A stretch of DNA of 64,000 nt from Paenibacillus sp. 1781tsa1. Lineage in GTDB: Bacteria > Bacillota > Bacilli > Paenibacillales > Paenibacillaceae. Positions within the stretch are counted from its first letter, which is position 1; every line of letters begins with the position of its first letter. The DNA is taken from positions 2,790,001 to 2,854,000 of the forward strand of contig NZ_JAMYWY010000001.1 in assembly GCF_024159265.1 (NCBI RefSeq), written 5' to 3'. Below the pieces are notes generated by a model. That model was not told where the DNA came from. It ran no database searches and worked only from the letters and a program-made list of their open reading frames with translations. Positions 1 to 9,268 of this stretch are shown here, piece by piece. A program made the translations under genes and the position numbers.

Positions 1-1445
1 ATCGTTTATTGGCAGAGGCACACAAACGTGGTCTTAAGATCATGATGGATCTGGTGTTAAATCATACGTCTGATGAACATGCGTGGTTTGCCGAATCGCG
101 TTCATCAACGATGAATCCGAAGCGGGATTATTATATTTGGCGTTCAGGCAAAAATGGGCAGGTGCCGAATAATTGGGAGTCCTATTTTGGAGGTTCGGTA
201 TGGAAGCATGATCCCGAGACAAATGAATATTATCTGCATCTGTATTCGGAACAGCAGCCCGATCTCAACTGGAACAATGAACAGATGGCAGAAGAGATGT
301 ATGAGATGGTGCATTGGTGGCTGGAAAAGGGGGTAGACGGATTCCGTTTCGATGCAGTGGCGCATATCGCCAAGGCAGAGGGTCTGCCAAGTGCCCACAA
401 TCCGAATAATCTGCCAGTGGTTCCAGCGTATCAGCTCTTTTCCAACCTGGAACAGGTACACTCCATCCTGAAGAGACTGAATAACATGATCCTGAAACCT
501 TACGGCCCCATGACAGTTGGCGAAACCTCGGGACTTGGGCCTGAGCAAGCGCTGGCTTATGTGGGAACGGATCGTGACGAGCTTAATATGGTATTCCAGT
601 TTGAGCATATGTTCATCGATGCCAAATCTTCCGGAATTGGTAAGTGGAACTATAAGGAATGGAAATTGACCGATCTCAAAGAAATCATGAGCCGATGGCA
701 AACGGTTTTGCATGGTAGAGGCTGGAACGCCAATTATATGGGTAACCATGATCAGCCACGCCCGGTTTCCCGTTTTGGTGATGATGGTAAATATAGGGTG
801 CGTTCTGCTCAGATGCTGGCGACGTGGATGCTTACACTTGAAGGAACACCCTACATCTATCAGGGAGAAGAGATTGGCATGACTAATGTCGCTTTCCCGG
901 ATATCGAACAATATCGGGATATTGAGACCAAAAATTATTATAATCATTACATTGGTCAAGGTAAGTCGAAGCATGAAGTCATGCAGGCGATTTGGTTGAA
1001 GAGTCGCGATAATGCCCGCACGCCAATGCAATGGGATGATACGGAACATGCTGGATTTACCCAAGGTCAGCCCTGGATACAGGTGAATGATAATTATCCC
1101 GAGATTAATGTAGCTGATGCCGAAAGTGATCCGCAATCCATTTTGCATTATTACAGGAAGCTGATTGCGCTTCGCAAACAACATAAAGTGCTTATCTATG
1201 GCGCGTATGAACTATTGCTGCCGGATGATCCGGATATCTATGCCTATACACGAACGCTGGATAATGAGCAGATGTTGGTCATTCTGAATTTCCGTGGGCA
1301 TGAGCCTGAGATGGAGTGGCCTGAAGGGTGGAATGCCGAGCATGCCAAGCTGATCATCAGCAATGTAAGCAGACGTTATTCTACCGATGAAGGTGCCATT
1401 CAGCTTCAACCGTATGAAGCAAGGGTATATCGTAGGAAGCAGTGA
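1..1445 (+). CDS. GH13 alpha-glucosidase (5' truncated by window edge)
   Basis: Cytoplasmic glycoside hydrolase family 13 enzyme that releases glucose from short alpha-glucans. The frame is open from the first bases, so the N-terminus (roughly 80-90 residues by family length) lies outside the window. The four GH13 regions are visible: DLVLNH near base 50, GVDGFRFDAVAH with the nucleophile Asp at 351-353, VGETS with the acid/base Glu at 522-524, and NHDQPR with the third Asp at 750-752. The residue after the nucleophile is Ala, whereas the neighbouring TreC has Val. In this family Val is associated with alpha-1,6 or trehalose-6-phosphate enzymes and Ala/Thr with alpha-1,4 (maltase-like) preference, so a maltase-type activity is inferred. 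The C-terminal beta domain is complete and ends at TGA. Confidence 0.9.
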   Translation, partial: RLLAEAHKRGLKIMMDLVLNHTSDEHAWFAESRSSTMNPKRDYYIWRSGKNGQVPNNWESYFGGSVWKHDPETNEYYLHLYSEQQPDLNWNNEQMAEEMYEMVHWWLEKGVDGFRFDAVAHIAKAEGLPSAHNPNNLPVVPAYQLFSNLEQVHSILKRLNNMILKPYGPMTVGETSGLGPEQALAYVGTDRDELNMVFQFEHMFIDAKSSGIGKWNYKEWKLTDLKEIMSRWQTVLHGRGWNANYMGNHDQPRPVSRFGDDGKYRVRSAQMLATWMLTLEGTPYIYQGEEIGMTNVAFPDIEQYRDIETKNYYNHYIGQGKSKHEVMQAIWLKSRDNARTPMQWDDTEHAGFTQGQPWIQVNDNYPEINVADAESDPQSILHYYRKLIALRKQHKVLIYGAYELLLPDDPDIYAYTRTLDNEQMLVILNFRGHEPEMEWPEGWNAEHAKLIISNVSRRYSTDEGAIQLQPYEARVYRRKQ

Positions 1446-1540
1446 TGCGGAAGATATCCAATTTTGCGTTGGTGGAGAGCTATGATTTATAATAAATAGT
1501 GGTTTCAAATAATCAAAACATATGTCGGGAGGAATCCAAG

Positions 1541-2233
1541 TTGTTGAATATTACGTTCCATGGTCACTCCAGTGTACAGCTGGGCACAGAAGAAAAGTCA
1601 CTGATCATTGATCCCTTCCTGCGTGGCAACGAGCTTGCCGTCACGAAGCCTGAAGATATCAAGACCGATGTTGTGTTACTGACACATGCACATATGGATC
1701 ACATCCTTGATGCTGAACCTATTGCCAAAGCGAATAACGCCAAAGTTGTCGCTATTGTGGAATTGGCTACATATATGTCCTGGAAAGGTCTGGATACGCT
1801 CGGCATGAATATGGGCGGAACGGTGGATCTTGGCTTTGCTCAAGCCAAAATGATTCAGGCGTTCCATACTTCCGGGATTGTGCTGGAAGAAGAACAACGG
1901 ATCATGTATGCAGGTTTGCCTGCTGGATATATCATTACTATTGGTGGTAAAACGATTTTACATGCCGGAGACACGAGTCTATTCGGGGATATGAAAATGA
2001 TTGGTGATCGTCATGACATTGATGTAGCTTTCTTGCCGATCGGTGGACATTTCACCATGGGACCTGAGGATGCACTGCAAGCGGCCGAATGGTTTAATGC
2101 CAAACTGACCATTCCGGTTCATTATGATACATTCCCGGTGATTCGTCAGGATGCGGAACACTTCGTGCAACAGCTGGCTGCAAAAGGGTTGGAAGGGCGT
2201 GTGTTGGCCCCGGGAGAATCTCTTACCTTGTAA
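1541..2233 (+). CDS. UPF0173-type metal-dependent hydrolase (metallo-beta-lactamase fold)
   Basis: Small MBL-fold hydrolase, 230 aa, which is the usual length of the UPF0173/YtkL family. The N-terminus MLNITFHGHSSV matches the typical opening of the family, and the metal-binding motif is THAHMDH near residue 48, followed by further ligands in HAGDTS and PIGGHFTMGP. The TTG at 1541 is chosen as start because GGGAGGA at 1527-1533 sits 7 nt upstream; an upstream GTG in frame has no ribosome binding site. The physiological substrate of the family is not established. It lies 95 bp after the alpha-glucosidase and ends before a strong terminator. Confidence 0.9.
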   Translation: MLNITFHGHSSVQLGTEEKSLIIDPFLRGNELAVTKPEDIKTDVVLLTHAHMDHILDAEPIAKANNAKVVAIVELATYMSWKGLDTLGMNMGGTVDLGFAQAKMIQAFHTSGIVLEEEQRIMYAGLPAGYIITIGGKTILHAGDTSLFGDMKMIGDRHDIDVAFLPIGGHFTMGPEDALQAAEWFNAKLTIPVHYDTFPVIRQDAEHFVQQLAAKGLEGRVLAPGESLTL

Positions 2234-2275
2234 CTGTTATTTAACCCTTGTTTAATAATAAAAGGATTTATCGAT

Positions 2276-2323
2276 AAAGACGAATATCACGTCAAGATAA
2301 CTGACGCGATATTCGTCTTTTTT
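2276..2323 (+). terminator. Rho-independent terminator after the MBL hydrolase
   Basis: A 13-bp stem (2276-2288 with 2308-2320) is extended by a second 5-bp stem inside (CGTCA/TGACG) and followed by a T run. It ends the transcript of the hydrolase before the symporter gene. Confidence 0.9.
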
Positions 2324-2471
2324 CGGTTTCAGGTTCAATTTTCACCGATAGAGTTGGTACAAATGACAAAAACATTGAAATTCCATTGTTGAACTCTGGT
2401 TTGGAATGATATAAAAAGTTACACGGAAACCAAACGGAAATCCGAATTGACCGCAAACAGGGGGAGCGTTC

Positions 2472-3827
2472 ATGTCATTTGTGAAATCACTATTTTTTCA
2501 AATTATTGTCGCGGTAATCATCGGGATTGGGGTAGGCATACTGTGGCCGGATCTGGGTAGCTTGCTGCAACCGCTGGGAACAGGTTTCATCAAATTGATC
2601 AAAATGATCATCGCACCACTGATATTCATGGTGATTGTGACAGGTATTGCCAAGATCGGTGATCTTAAGTCCGTAGGTCGCATCGGACTGAAAGCCATCG
2701 TGTGGTTCGAGATTGCAACTACAGTTGCGCTGGTACTTGGATTGGGAACAGCCAATCTGCTTCGCCCAGGTGCCGGAATGAACGTAGACCCTTCAACCAT
2801 AGACGCAAGTGGCATTGAAGCGAAAACGAATGGTTCCGAGTTACCGCACACGGTCGACTTTATTATGAATATTATTCCGACAAGTGTTGTGGATGCCTTC
2901 GCACAGAATGCACTTCTGCAAGTACTGCTCGTAGCCTGCCTGTTCGGGGTTGCGCTGGCAGCAACGGAGAGTAAGGCGAAAGAAAATGTACTGACGCTGA
3001 TTGAGAACTTGCTCGGCATTGTGTTCCGCATCATCGGTTATATCATGAAACTCGCGCCAATTGGTGCATTTGGAGCCATGGCCTACACGGTAGGTGCCTA
3101 TGGGGCTTCCACATTGTCGTCCTTTGGTCTGCTGATTCTGGCCTGTTACGGCGCAGCACTGTTGTTTCTCATCATGTTGGCACTCGCTGCCTGGTGGATC
3201 ACAGGGCTGAATTTCCTGCAATTTGTGAAGTATACCCGTGCTGAAGTGATGCTGGCGATTGGAACAGGATCATCGGAAGTGGTGATGCCACGCATGATGG
3301 ACAAACTAACCAAGGCGGGATGCGATCGTGCGGTTGTGGGTCTTGTGGTGCCGACGGGGTACTCGTTTAATCTGGATGGCGCTTCAATCTATTTATCATT
3401 GGCAACGGTATTTGTTGCTCAAGCCGTAGGGATTGAACTGACATTGATGCAGCAGATTACGATTCTGCTGGTGCTAATGTTAAGTTCCAAAGGTATGGCA
3501 GGAGTACCTGGCTCCGCATTTCTGGCCCTGTCCGCGACGGCAGTAGCCGTCAATGCTTTTCCGGTAGCAGCGGTTGCTCTGCTGCTTGGTGCAGACCGTT
3601 TCATGGATACAATGCGTGTTTTCACCAACCTGATGGGCAATTGTGTCGCAGCATTTGTGGTCGCAAAATGGGAAGGCCTGTTGGATCAAAAGCGAATGCG
3701 TGCCGTGCTCTCTGGGGAGATCAGTGCTGCTGAACTGGAAAGGGAAGAACAAGCTGCGCTCTCCTTACTGAAGTTGAATATGCAGGACAAACAGGGGAAA
3801 GCAACAGTTTCACCGGAGATGTCGTAA
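2472..3827 (+). CDS. Dicarboxylate/amino acid:cation symporter (DAACS family)
   Basis: Membrane symporter of the GltP/DctA family, 451 aa, which takes up dicarboxylates or acidic amino acids with Na+ or H+. Family signatures are present: the serine-rich hairpin region near GTGSSEVVMPRMM, the GYSFNLDGASIYLSLA block, and SSKGMAGVPGSAFLALSAT. Multiple hydrophobic segments span the protein, and a hydrophilic tail of about 45 residues follows the last one. The ATG at 2472 follows GGGGGAG. The gene stands alone between two terminators. Whether glutamate, aspartate, fumarate or serine is the substrate cannot be told from sequence here. Confidence 0.93.
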   Translation: MSFVKSLFFQIIVAVIIGIGVGILWPDLGSLLQPLGTGFIKLIKMIIAPLIFMVIVTGIAKIGDLKSVGRIGLKAIVWFEIATTVALVLGLGTANLLRPGAGMNVDPSTIDASGIEAKTNGSELPHTVDFIMNIIPTSVVDAFAQNALLQVLLVACLFGVALAATESKAKENVLTLIENLLGIVFRIIGYIMKLAPIGAFGAMAYTVGAYGASTLSSFGLLILACYGAALLFLIMLALAAWWITGLNFLQFVKYTRAEVMLAIGTGSSEVVMPRMMDKLTKAGCDRAVVGLVVPTGYSFNLDGASIYLSLATVFVAQAVGIELTLMQQITILLVLMLSSKGMAGVPGSAFLALSATAVAVNAFPVAAVALLLGADRFMDTMRVFTNLMGNCVAAFVVAKWEGLLDQKRMRAVLSGEISAAELEREEQAALSLLKLNMQDKQGKATVSPEMS

Positions 3828-3938
3828 GAGGCGTAGATCCGCCGTGGTGATGAAGTCAAGTGACAGCAACTTTATAATAACAATCCATTACAACAGTAAA
3901 ATACATTTGAAAATTTCAACCAAGTTCAACCAAGATAG

Positions 3939-3986
3939 ACCGTCTGTTGCCCACACCACTTGTGGGGAGAACAGACGGTTTTTTTG
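3939..3986 (+). terminator. Rho-independent terminator after the DAACS symporter
   Basis: Stem ACCGTCTGTT (3939-3948) pairs with AACAGACGGT (3970-3979), with an inner CCCAC/GTGGG stem and a run of T directly after it. Confidence 0.92.
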
Positions 3987-4102
3987 TTGTACCAATACAG
4001 ATATCATAGAGTTCACGAACGCTGATTCCAAAATAAATGTTACAGAGGAAAGGTTTATGGGGAATGTGTAGAAGAGGCGAAGAATAACCATATTATAGTT
4101 TC

Positions 4103-4134
4103 AACTTGTATATACATGTTTAGTTATGTAATAT
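4103..4134 (+). promoter_or_regulatory. Putative TreR operator overlapping the treCP promoter
   Basis: The near-perfect palindrome at 4103-4120 (8 of 9 base pairs) contains TTGTATATACA, the core known for TreR operators in Bacillus. A candidate -35 (TTGTAT, 4106-4111) lies inside it and a -10-like TAATAT follows at 4129-4134 with a 17-bp spacer, so a bound repressor would block the promoter. The operator match rests on recall of the B. subtilis site; the promoter boxes are weak. Confidence 0.6.
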
Positions 4135-4194
4135 AGATATGAAGTTAACCGAGAACATCACATGAGAGCATTACAATTTATTGGAGGCGTTAAC

Positions 4195-5916
4195 ATGAGT
4201 TCTAACAATACAACTCCGTCATCTTGGTGGAAGACATCAACGGTGTATCAGGTATATCCGAAGAGTTTTAATGATACAACCGGATCGGGTACCGGAGATA
4301 TTCGTGGATTAACCGAGAAGCTTGATTATTTGCAGCATCTGGGTATCGATATTGTGTGGTTGCAGCCGGTATATGTATCCCCGCAACATGATAATGGATA
4401 TGACGTAGCGGACTATTACCGGATTAATCCGGATTATGGGACGATGGAGGATTTTGACGAGCTGTTGAAAGGTCTGAAGGCTCGCGATATGAAACTGATG
4501 ATTGATATCGTGGTGAATCACTCCTCGACCGATCATGAGTGGTTCCAGCAATCCCGCTCTTCCAAGGATAATCCGTATCGAGATTATTATATTTGGAAAG
4601 ATCCTGCCCCGGATGGCGGTGTGCCGAACAACTGGCAATCCAAGTTCGGCGGACCTGCTTGGCAGTATGATGAACAGACGGGACAATATTTCCTGACTTT
4701 ATTTGATAAAACGCAGGCAGATCTGAATTGGGAGAATGAGGAAGTACGCAAAGCAGTACGGGATATGATTAAGTTTTGGGCCGAAAAGGGTGTAGACGGT
4801 TTCCGTATGGACGTGATCAACCTAATCTCCAAAGATCAGAGTTTCCCAGATGACGATGGCAGCGTATCACCTGGTGATGGACGCAAGTACTACACAGATG
4901 GACCGCGTGTACATGAATATATCACCGAGATGTACGACGAAGTATTCGGACCGTACAACATGGTGACCGTAGGAGAAATGTCCTCCACAACACTGGAACA
5001 TTGTATCCAATATTCGAACCCGGCTTCCCGGGAGTTTTCAATGACGTTTAACTTCCATCACCTGAAAGTGGATTATCCGAATGGCCAGAAGTGGGAACTG
5101 ATGCCGTATGATTTTGAAGCGATGAAGCAGCTCTTCAGTGAGTGGCAGACAGGTATGCAGGCCGGTGGAGGCTGGAACGCGCTGTTCCTGAATAACCATG
5201 ATCAGCCGCGAGCACTGTCCCGATTCGCCGATGATGGTGACTATCGTGCCGAGAGTGCCAAGATGCTCGCGACAACGATACACGGAATGCAAGGTACGCC
5301 TTATGTGTACCAGGGTGAAGAGATCGGAATGCCGAATCCAGTCTGGAATGACGTTAGCGAGTTCCGCGATATCGAATCGACGAACATGTACCGCTTGCTT
5401 CAGGAAGATCGAGGGAAATCAGCCGAGGAAGCGTTCGAAATCGTGAAGGAGCGTTCCCGGGACAACTCCCGCACACCGATGCAGTGGAATGGAAGTCAGA
5501 ACGCCGGCTTCACTACGGGAACACCTTGGCTGAAGGTGGATGAGCGGTATCCTTCCATTCACGTGGAACAGCAGCTGGCTGACCCGGATTCGATCTACTA
5601 CCATTACCGCAGATTGATTGCCCTGCGTAAACAGGTAAACGTGCTGATCGACGGTCTGTATGAACGCCTGGACGATGCACACCCGGATGTATTCGCGTAC
5701 GCACGGACCAATGGAAATGAAACTCTGATTGTTGTATCCAACTTTAGTAAACGAGACGTCACGTTCTCGCTTCCGGAAGCAGTCTGGAATGATCACATTG
5801 CAGGCAAATCAGCAGAGTTACTCATAGGAAATACGGAGGCAGCCCCTGCGCTGACGCAGGAAATCTCTCTCAGTCCGTATGCTTCCTATATGTGGCTTGT
5901 ACCACAACAGGACTAA
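4195..5916 (+). CDS. treC: Alpha,alpha-phosphotrehalase (trehalose-6-phosphate hydrolase)
   Basis: Cytoplasmic GH13 enzyme that splits trehalose-6-phosphate into glucose and glucose-6-phosphate, 573 aa (treA in B. subtilis, treC in E. coli). The catalytic residues are Asp206 in GFRMDVINLISK, Glu261 in VGEMSST and Asp336 in NNHDQPR. The VGEMSST block and the WWKTSTVYQVYPKSF opening are typical of phosphotrehalases as opposed to general oligo-1,6-glucosidases. The ATG at 4195 is chosen because GGAGG at 4183-4187 is 7 nt upstream; an in-frame ATG at 4162 lacks a site. It is followed after 28 bp by the trehalose PTS permease, so the two form one operon, and a TreR-like palindrome lies upstream. 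Confidence 0.95.
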   Translation: MSSNNTTPSSWWKTSTVYQVYPKSFNDTTGSGTGDIRGLTEKLDYLQHLGIDIVWLQPVYVSPQHDNGYDVADYYRINPDYGTMEDFDELLKGLKARDMKLMIDIVVNHSSTDHEWFQQSRSSKDNPYRDYYIWKDPAPDGGVPNNWQSKFGGPAWQYDEQTGQYFLTLFDKTQADLNWENEEVRKAVRDMIKFWAEKGVDGFRMDVINLISKDQSFPDDDGSVSPGDGRKYYTDGPRVHEYITEMYDEVFGPYNMVTVGEMSSTTLEHCIQYSNPASREFSMTFNFHHLKVDYPNGQKWELMPYDFEAMKQLFSEWQTGMQAGGGWNALFLNNHDQPRALSRFADDGDYRAESAKMLATTIHGMQGTPYVYQGEEIGMPNPVWNDVSEFRDIESTNMYRLLQEDRGKSAEEAFEIVKERSRDNSRTPMQWNGSQNAGFTTGTPWLKVDERYPSIHVEQQLADPDSIYYHYRRLIALRKQVNVLIDGLYERLDDAHPDVFAYARTNGNETLIVVSNFSKRDVTFSLPEAVWNDHIAGKSAELLIGNTEAAPALTQEISLSPYASYMWLVPQQD

Positions 5917-5944
5917 TCATATTTTATAAATAGGAAGTGACACT

Positions 5945-7966
5945 ATGGCAATTGATAAAAAACAGGTTGAGGAGATCGTCCGGGCAGTCGGCGGCAAAGA
6001 GAATATTGAAGCTGCAACACACTGTGTTACACGACTCCGGTTTGCCCTGTATGATGAGAGTAAAGTAGATACCGAAAGCCTGGATCAGAATGATCTGGTT
6101 AAAGGACAGTTCTCTTCCCAGGGACAATTCCAGGTCGTTATTGGGCCTGGTCTGGTGGATAAGGTCTATGATGAGATGATTCAGATTACCGGGGGAGATC
6201 GTTCTTCCAAGGATGATGTGAAGGCGGTCGCTGGTAAAAAGCAAAACCCAATTCAGCGAGCGATTAAAACACTCTCGGATATTTTCATTCCGATCTTGCC
6301 AGCGATCATCACGGCAGGTCTTTTGCTCGGGATTAACAACATTCTGACAGGTCCAGGCATTTTCTTTGATGGAAAATCACTTGTGGATGTCTACCCAGCC
6401 TGGAAGGATCTTGCGTCCATTATTAATACGATTGCGAGTACAGCCTTCACATTCCTGCCGGCTCTAATTGGTTGGGCAGCTGTAAAAAGGTTCGGCGGCA
6501 GTCCGCTGCTCGGGATCGTGCTTGGTCTCATTCTGGTACATCCTGATCTGCTGAGTGCATACGGTTATGCTGATGCCGTGAATAATGGCACAGTACCAAC
6601 ATGGAATTTGTTTGGCTGGGAGATTGAGAAGATCGGTTACCAAGGGCAGGTACTGCCGGTACTGGTATCAGCCTATCTGCTTGCGAAGATGGAAATTTTC
6701 CTGAACAAAAGAGTTCATGATTCCATTAAACTGCTGGTCGTTGCACCAGTCACGTTGCTGATTACCGGATTCCTGGCATTTACCATTATTGGACCGGTTA
6801 CATTCGCCATTGCGAATGCAATTACATCCGGCTTGATCTATGTATACGATTCATACGCGGCGCTGGGCGGTCTGATCTACGGTGGTCTATATGCTCTGCT
6901 CGTGATCACCGGTATGCATCACACATTCCTCGCGGTGGATGTTCAGCTCATCGGTAGTCAGGGCGGTACGTTCCTGTGGCCGATGCTGGCATTGTCCAAT
7001 ATCGCACAGGGTTCAGCGGCGCTTGCGATGATGCTTGTCCTGCGTGAGAAGAAAATGAGAGGACTTGCGGCAACGTCCTCGGTATCAGCATTCCTCGGGG
7101 TAACTGAGCCGGCGATCTTCGGAGTGAATATCCGTTACCGTTATCCGTTTATCTTCGGTATGGTCGGTTCCGCAATTGGTGGTGTACTGCTGACAATCAA
7201 TAATGTTCAGGCAACCTCCATCGGTGTAGGTGGCGTACCGGGATTCCTGTCGATTTTCCCTAACAAGTGGGGCGTCTTCTTCATCGGCATGGCGATCGTC
7301 TTGGTTGTACCGTTTGTGCTGACGGTTCTTTTTGGCAGAGCCAAACTGAGAAAAGAAGATCGGAGTGCAAGCAATGGAACGGATGCTGAGCCTACAGCGG
7401 CTACATCGCAATCTGCTGCTTCGGGTGTTACCTCTTCGACTGGAAAAACAGATCCAAACCAGCGCACACGTAGTGCAGCTCAAGTAGGGGACGAAGCCGT
7501 GAATACACTTGAAATCATGGCGCCATTAACAGGCCAGGCCGTGTCACTGGAGCAAGTACCTGATCCGGCTTTTGCCGAGAAACAGATGGGTGAGGGTGTA
7601 GCCATTGAACCTTCCGGCAACGTTGTTGTTGCCCCGTTTGATGCTCAGGTCGCTCATGTGATCAAGAGTAAACATGCGGTGATTCTTGAACACGCGAGTG
7701 GACTACAAGTTCTGATCCATGTCGGGATTAATACGGTATCCCTCAAGGGTGAAGGTTTCAATATGCATGTGGAAGCTGGCGAGCATGTAAAAGCTGGGCA
7801 AAAGCTGTTGGAGTTTGATCGTAAGGTCATTGAAGATGCGGGATACCCGCTAATTACTCCGATTATTATTCCGGATGGTCAAGATATGGTTGAACGGGTG
7901 GAAGTCACAACAGGTGATGTTACATCCAATCAGAATGGTGTGTTGAAGGTCCATCTGAAAGGTTAA
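5945..7966 (+). CDS. treP: PTS trehalose-specific EIIBCA permease
   Basis: Membrane permease that imports trehalose and phosphorylates it to trehalose-6-phosphate, 673 aa. Domains in order: EIIB with the phospho-cysteine Cys27 in THCVTRLRF, EIIC with about ten membrane segments including the GMHHTFLAVD loop, a Ser/Ala/Thr-rich linker around residues 460-515, and EIIA with the phospho-histidine His592 in VLIHVGINTV. B. subtilis TreP lacks the EIIA domain, so here the permease carries its own. It is co-transcribed with treC, which consumes its product. No treR gene follows, unlike the B. subtilis order. Confidence 0.95.
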   Translation: MAIDKKQVEEIVRAVGGKENIEAATHCVTRLRFALYDESKVDTESLDQNDLVKGQFSSQGQFQVVIGPGLVDKVYDEMIQITGGDRSSKDDVKAVAGKKQNPIQRAIKTLSDIFIPILPAIITAGLLLGINNILTGPGIFFDGKSLVDVYPAWKDLASIINTIASTAFTFLPALIGWAAVKRFGGSPLLGIVLGLILVHPDLLSAYGYADAVNNGTVPTWNLFGWEIEKIGYQGQVLPVLVSAYLLAKMEIFLNKRVHDSIKLLVVAPVTLLITGFLAFTIIGPVTFAIANAITSGLIYVYDSYAALGGLIYGGLYALLVITGMHHTFLAVDVQLIGSQGGTFLWPMLALSNIAQGSAALAMMLVLREKKMRGLAATSSVSAFLGVTEPAIFGVNIRYRYPFIFGMVGSAIGGVLLTINNVQATSIGVGGVPGFLSIFPNKWGVFFIGMAIVLVVPFVLTVLFGRAKLRKEDRSASNGTDAEPTAATSQSAASGVTSSTGKTDPNQRTRSAAQVGDEAVNTLEIMAPLTGQAVSLEQVPDPAFAEKQMGEGVAIEPSGNVVVAPFDAQVAHVIKSKHAVILEHASGLQVLIHVGINTVSLKGEGFNMHVEAGEHVKAGQKLLEFDRKVIEDAGYPLITPIIIPDGQDMVERVEVTTGDVTSNQNGVLKVHLKG

Positions 7967-7973
7967 TTAAATA

Positions 7974-8018
7974 CAACAACATGAAGGGGCTGCGTGATGT
8001 CAAGCTCCTTTTTGTTGT
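7974..8018 (+). terminator. Rho-independent terminator after treP
   Basis: Stem AAGGGGCT (7984-7991) pairs with AGCTCCTT (8003-8010) with one G-U pair, then a T run. Outer ACAAC/GTTGT bases extend the stem. Confidence 0.8.
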
Positions 8019-8094
8019 ATGATCGTTATTCCCATGGTTATCATGGTAAACTGTATATAAAATGGAAGAATCACATTTTTGAAATACAGGTTCC

Positions 8095-8312
8095 TATATA
8101 AATTGAACTAAACATTTACTCAAAACGAGAGGACAGAAAGGACTTGAAGAAGCGGAGCTAAAAGCTTTCTGCAAGAAAGCTACATCGGAAGCATATGCTA
8201 TCCCCGGATTTACCCTTTATAAAAGGAATAAAAAAATCTGGGGATAACAGTGATCGGAAGGTTGTTCTGTCATCGGAGTGCAGTGTAAATATTCTTTAGT
8301 TCATTTTATATA
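8095..8312. repeat. Large imperfect inverted-repeat element (about 218 bp), MITE-like or structured RNA
   Basis: The outer arms at 8095-8120 and 8282-8312 are complementary: 17 of the first 18 bases match (TATATAAAxTGAACTAAA), then alignment continues with small gaps. Inside are two further hairpins: AGCTTTCT/AGAAAGCT at about 8163-8181, and a 13-bp stem pairing 8199-8211 (TATCCCCGGATTT) with 8234-8246. There is no open reading frame of note. It fills most of the gap between the treP terminator and the next gene. It could be a non-autonomous mobile element or a transcribed structured RNA; the sequence alone does not decide. Confidence 0.6.
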
Positions 8313-8409
8313 GTATGATTTTCTGATAAAACAAGCTTCAGGCATGTTCGAGTACTGGCGTTCATATGGTGGAAAAAGAGATCCTAGTCAAGCGATGAGG
8401 AGGAGAGCC

Positions 8410-9258
8410 ATGACACGTGTTGCGGTGATGGTCATTCATGGGCTGGGTATGCGAAAGGAAGGGTACGCGGACAAGCTGATTGCTTGTTTGCATAAGGAAT
8501 TGGACAAGGTGATGGTCTTGCCTGGAGCCTCCAAACAAATGCTGGATATTGAGCCCGTATATTGGGCGGATGTATTTGAGGAGCGGGAAGAGGCGCTGTT
8601 TCAACAGCTCGTCAGCTCTCCGGGATTGAACTTTCAGGCGTTGCGCCGATTTGTCATCCATTACCTGGCTGATGCGGTTGCTTATCAACCTGTGGAAAAT
8701 CAAGGCCATAACTATGATGCCGTACATCGAACGTTGAATCAGGCGATGCATACCCTTGCACAGCGTAACGGACCCGAAGCTCCGCTCTGTGTGGTTGCCC
8801 ACAGTTTGGGTGCCGTAATCGCGAGTAACTTCTTCTACGATCTGCAATATCCGTCCAGTCGTGTTCCTGAGGTTGTGGATGTGAACTCGGCTTTGGAGCG
8901 GGGGGACACGCTGACTAATTTTTACTCGTTTGGTACAACCCTGCCTTTATGGAGTTTGCGTTACCATGACTTTAGTTGCCCAATTCAGGTGCCCTCTGCC
9001 CAATTGAATCAGTATTATGCGGGACTGGAAGGGGAGTGGGTGAACTTCTACGATCGGGATGATATTCTGGGTTATCCGTTACGCCCGATTGATCCTGCTT
9101 ATGAGAGAGCGGTTAAAGAAGACATTGAAGTGAACTCTGGCGGCGTGGCTATGAGTTGGAATCCGCTAAGTCATGGGGGGTATTTTTCGAATCGAAGCAT
9201 GAATCGGAGAATCGCGCAGGGGCTCGCTCGAACCTGGACCTGGATAAATCGTTCATAA
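8410..9258 (+). CDS. Alpha/beta hydrolase-like protein, function unknown
   Basis: Predicted soluble protein of 282 aa with an alpha/beta hydrolase look. The N-terminus MTRVAVMVIHGLGM resembles the oxyanion-hole strand, and VVAHSLGAVIASNFFYD carries the probable nucleophile Ser132 in an A-H-S-L-G elbow. A conserved Asp and His for a triad cannot be fixed without alignment; NPLSHGGYF near the C-terminus is a candidate for the His. No signal peptide or membrane segment is seen. The ATG at 8410 follows GAGGAGGAGA; an ATG at 8344 in frame has no ribosome binding site. It is flanked by two repeat elements and appears to be a single-gene unit. Lipase, esterase or a non-enzymatic relative are all possible. 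Confidence 0.75.
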   Translation: MTRVAVMVIHGLGMRKEGYADKLIACLHKELDKVMVLPGASKQMLDIEPVYWADVFEEREEALFQQLVSSPGLNFQALRRFVIHYLADAVAYQPVENQGHNYDAVHRTLNQAMHTLAQRNGPEAPLCVVAHSLGAVIASNFFYDLQYPSSRVPEVVDVNSALERGDTLTNFYSFGTTLPLWSLRYHDFSCPIQVPSAQLNQYYAGLEGEWVNFYDRDDILGYPLRPIDPAYERAVKEDIEVNSGGVAMSWNPLSHGGYFSNRSMNRRIAQGLARTWTWINRS

Positions 9259-9268
9259 TTAAGAGGTA

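Noticed and set aside
144..1184. Long open frame opposite the GH13 gene on the minus strand
   Set aside because: It mirrors the coding bias of the real gene, has no ribosome binding site and shows no family motifs.
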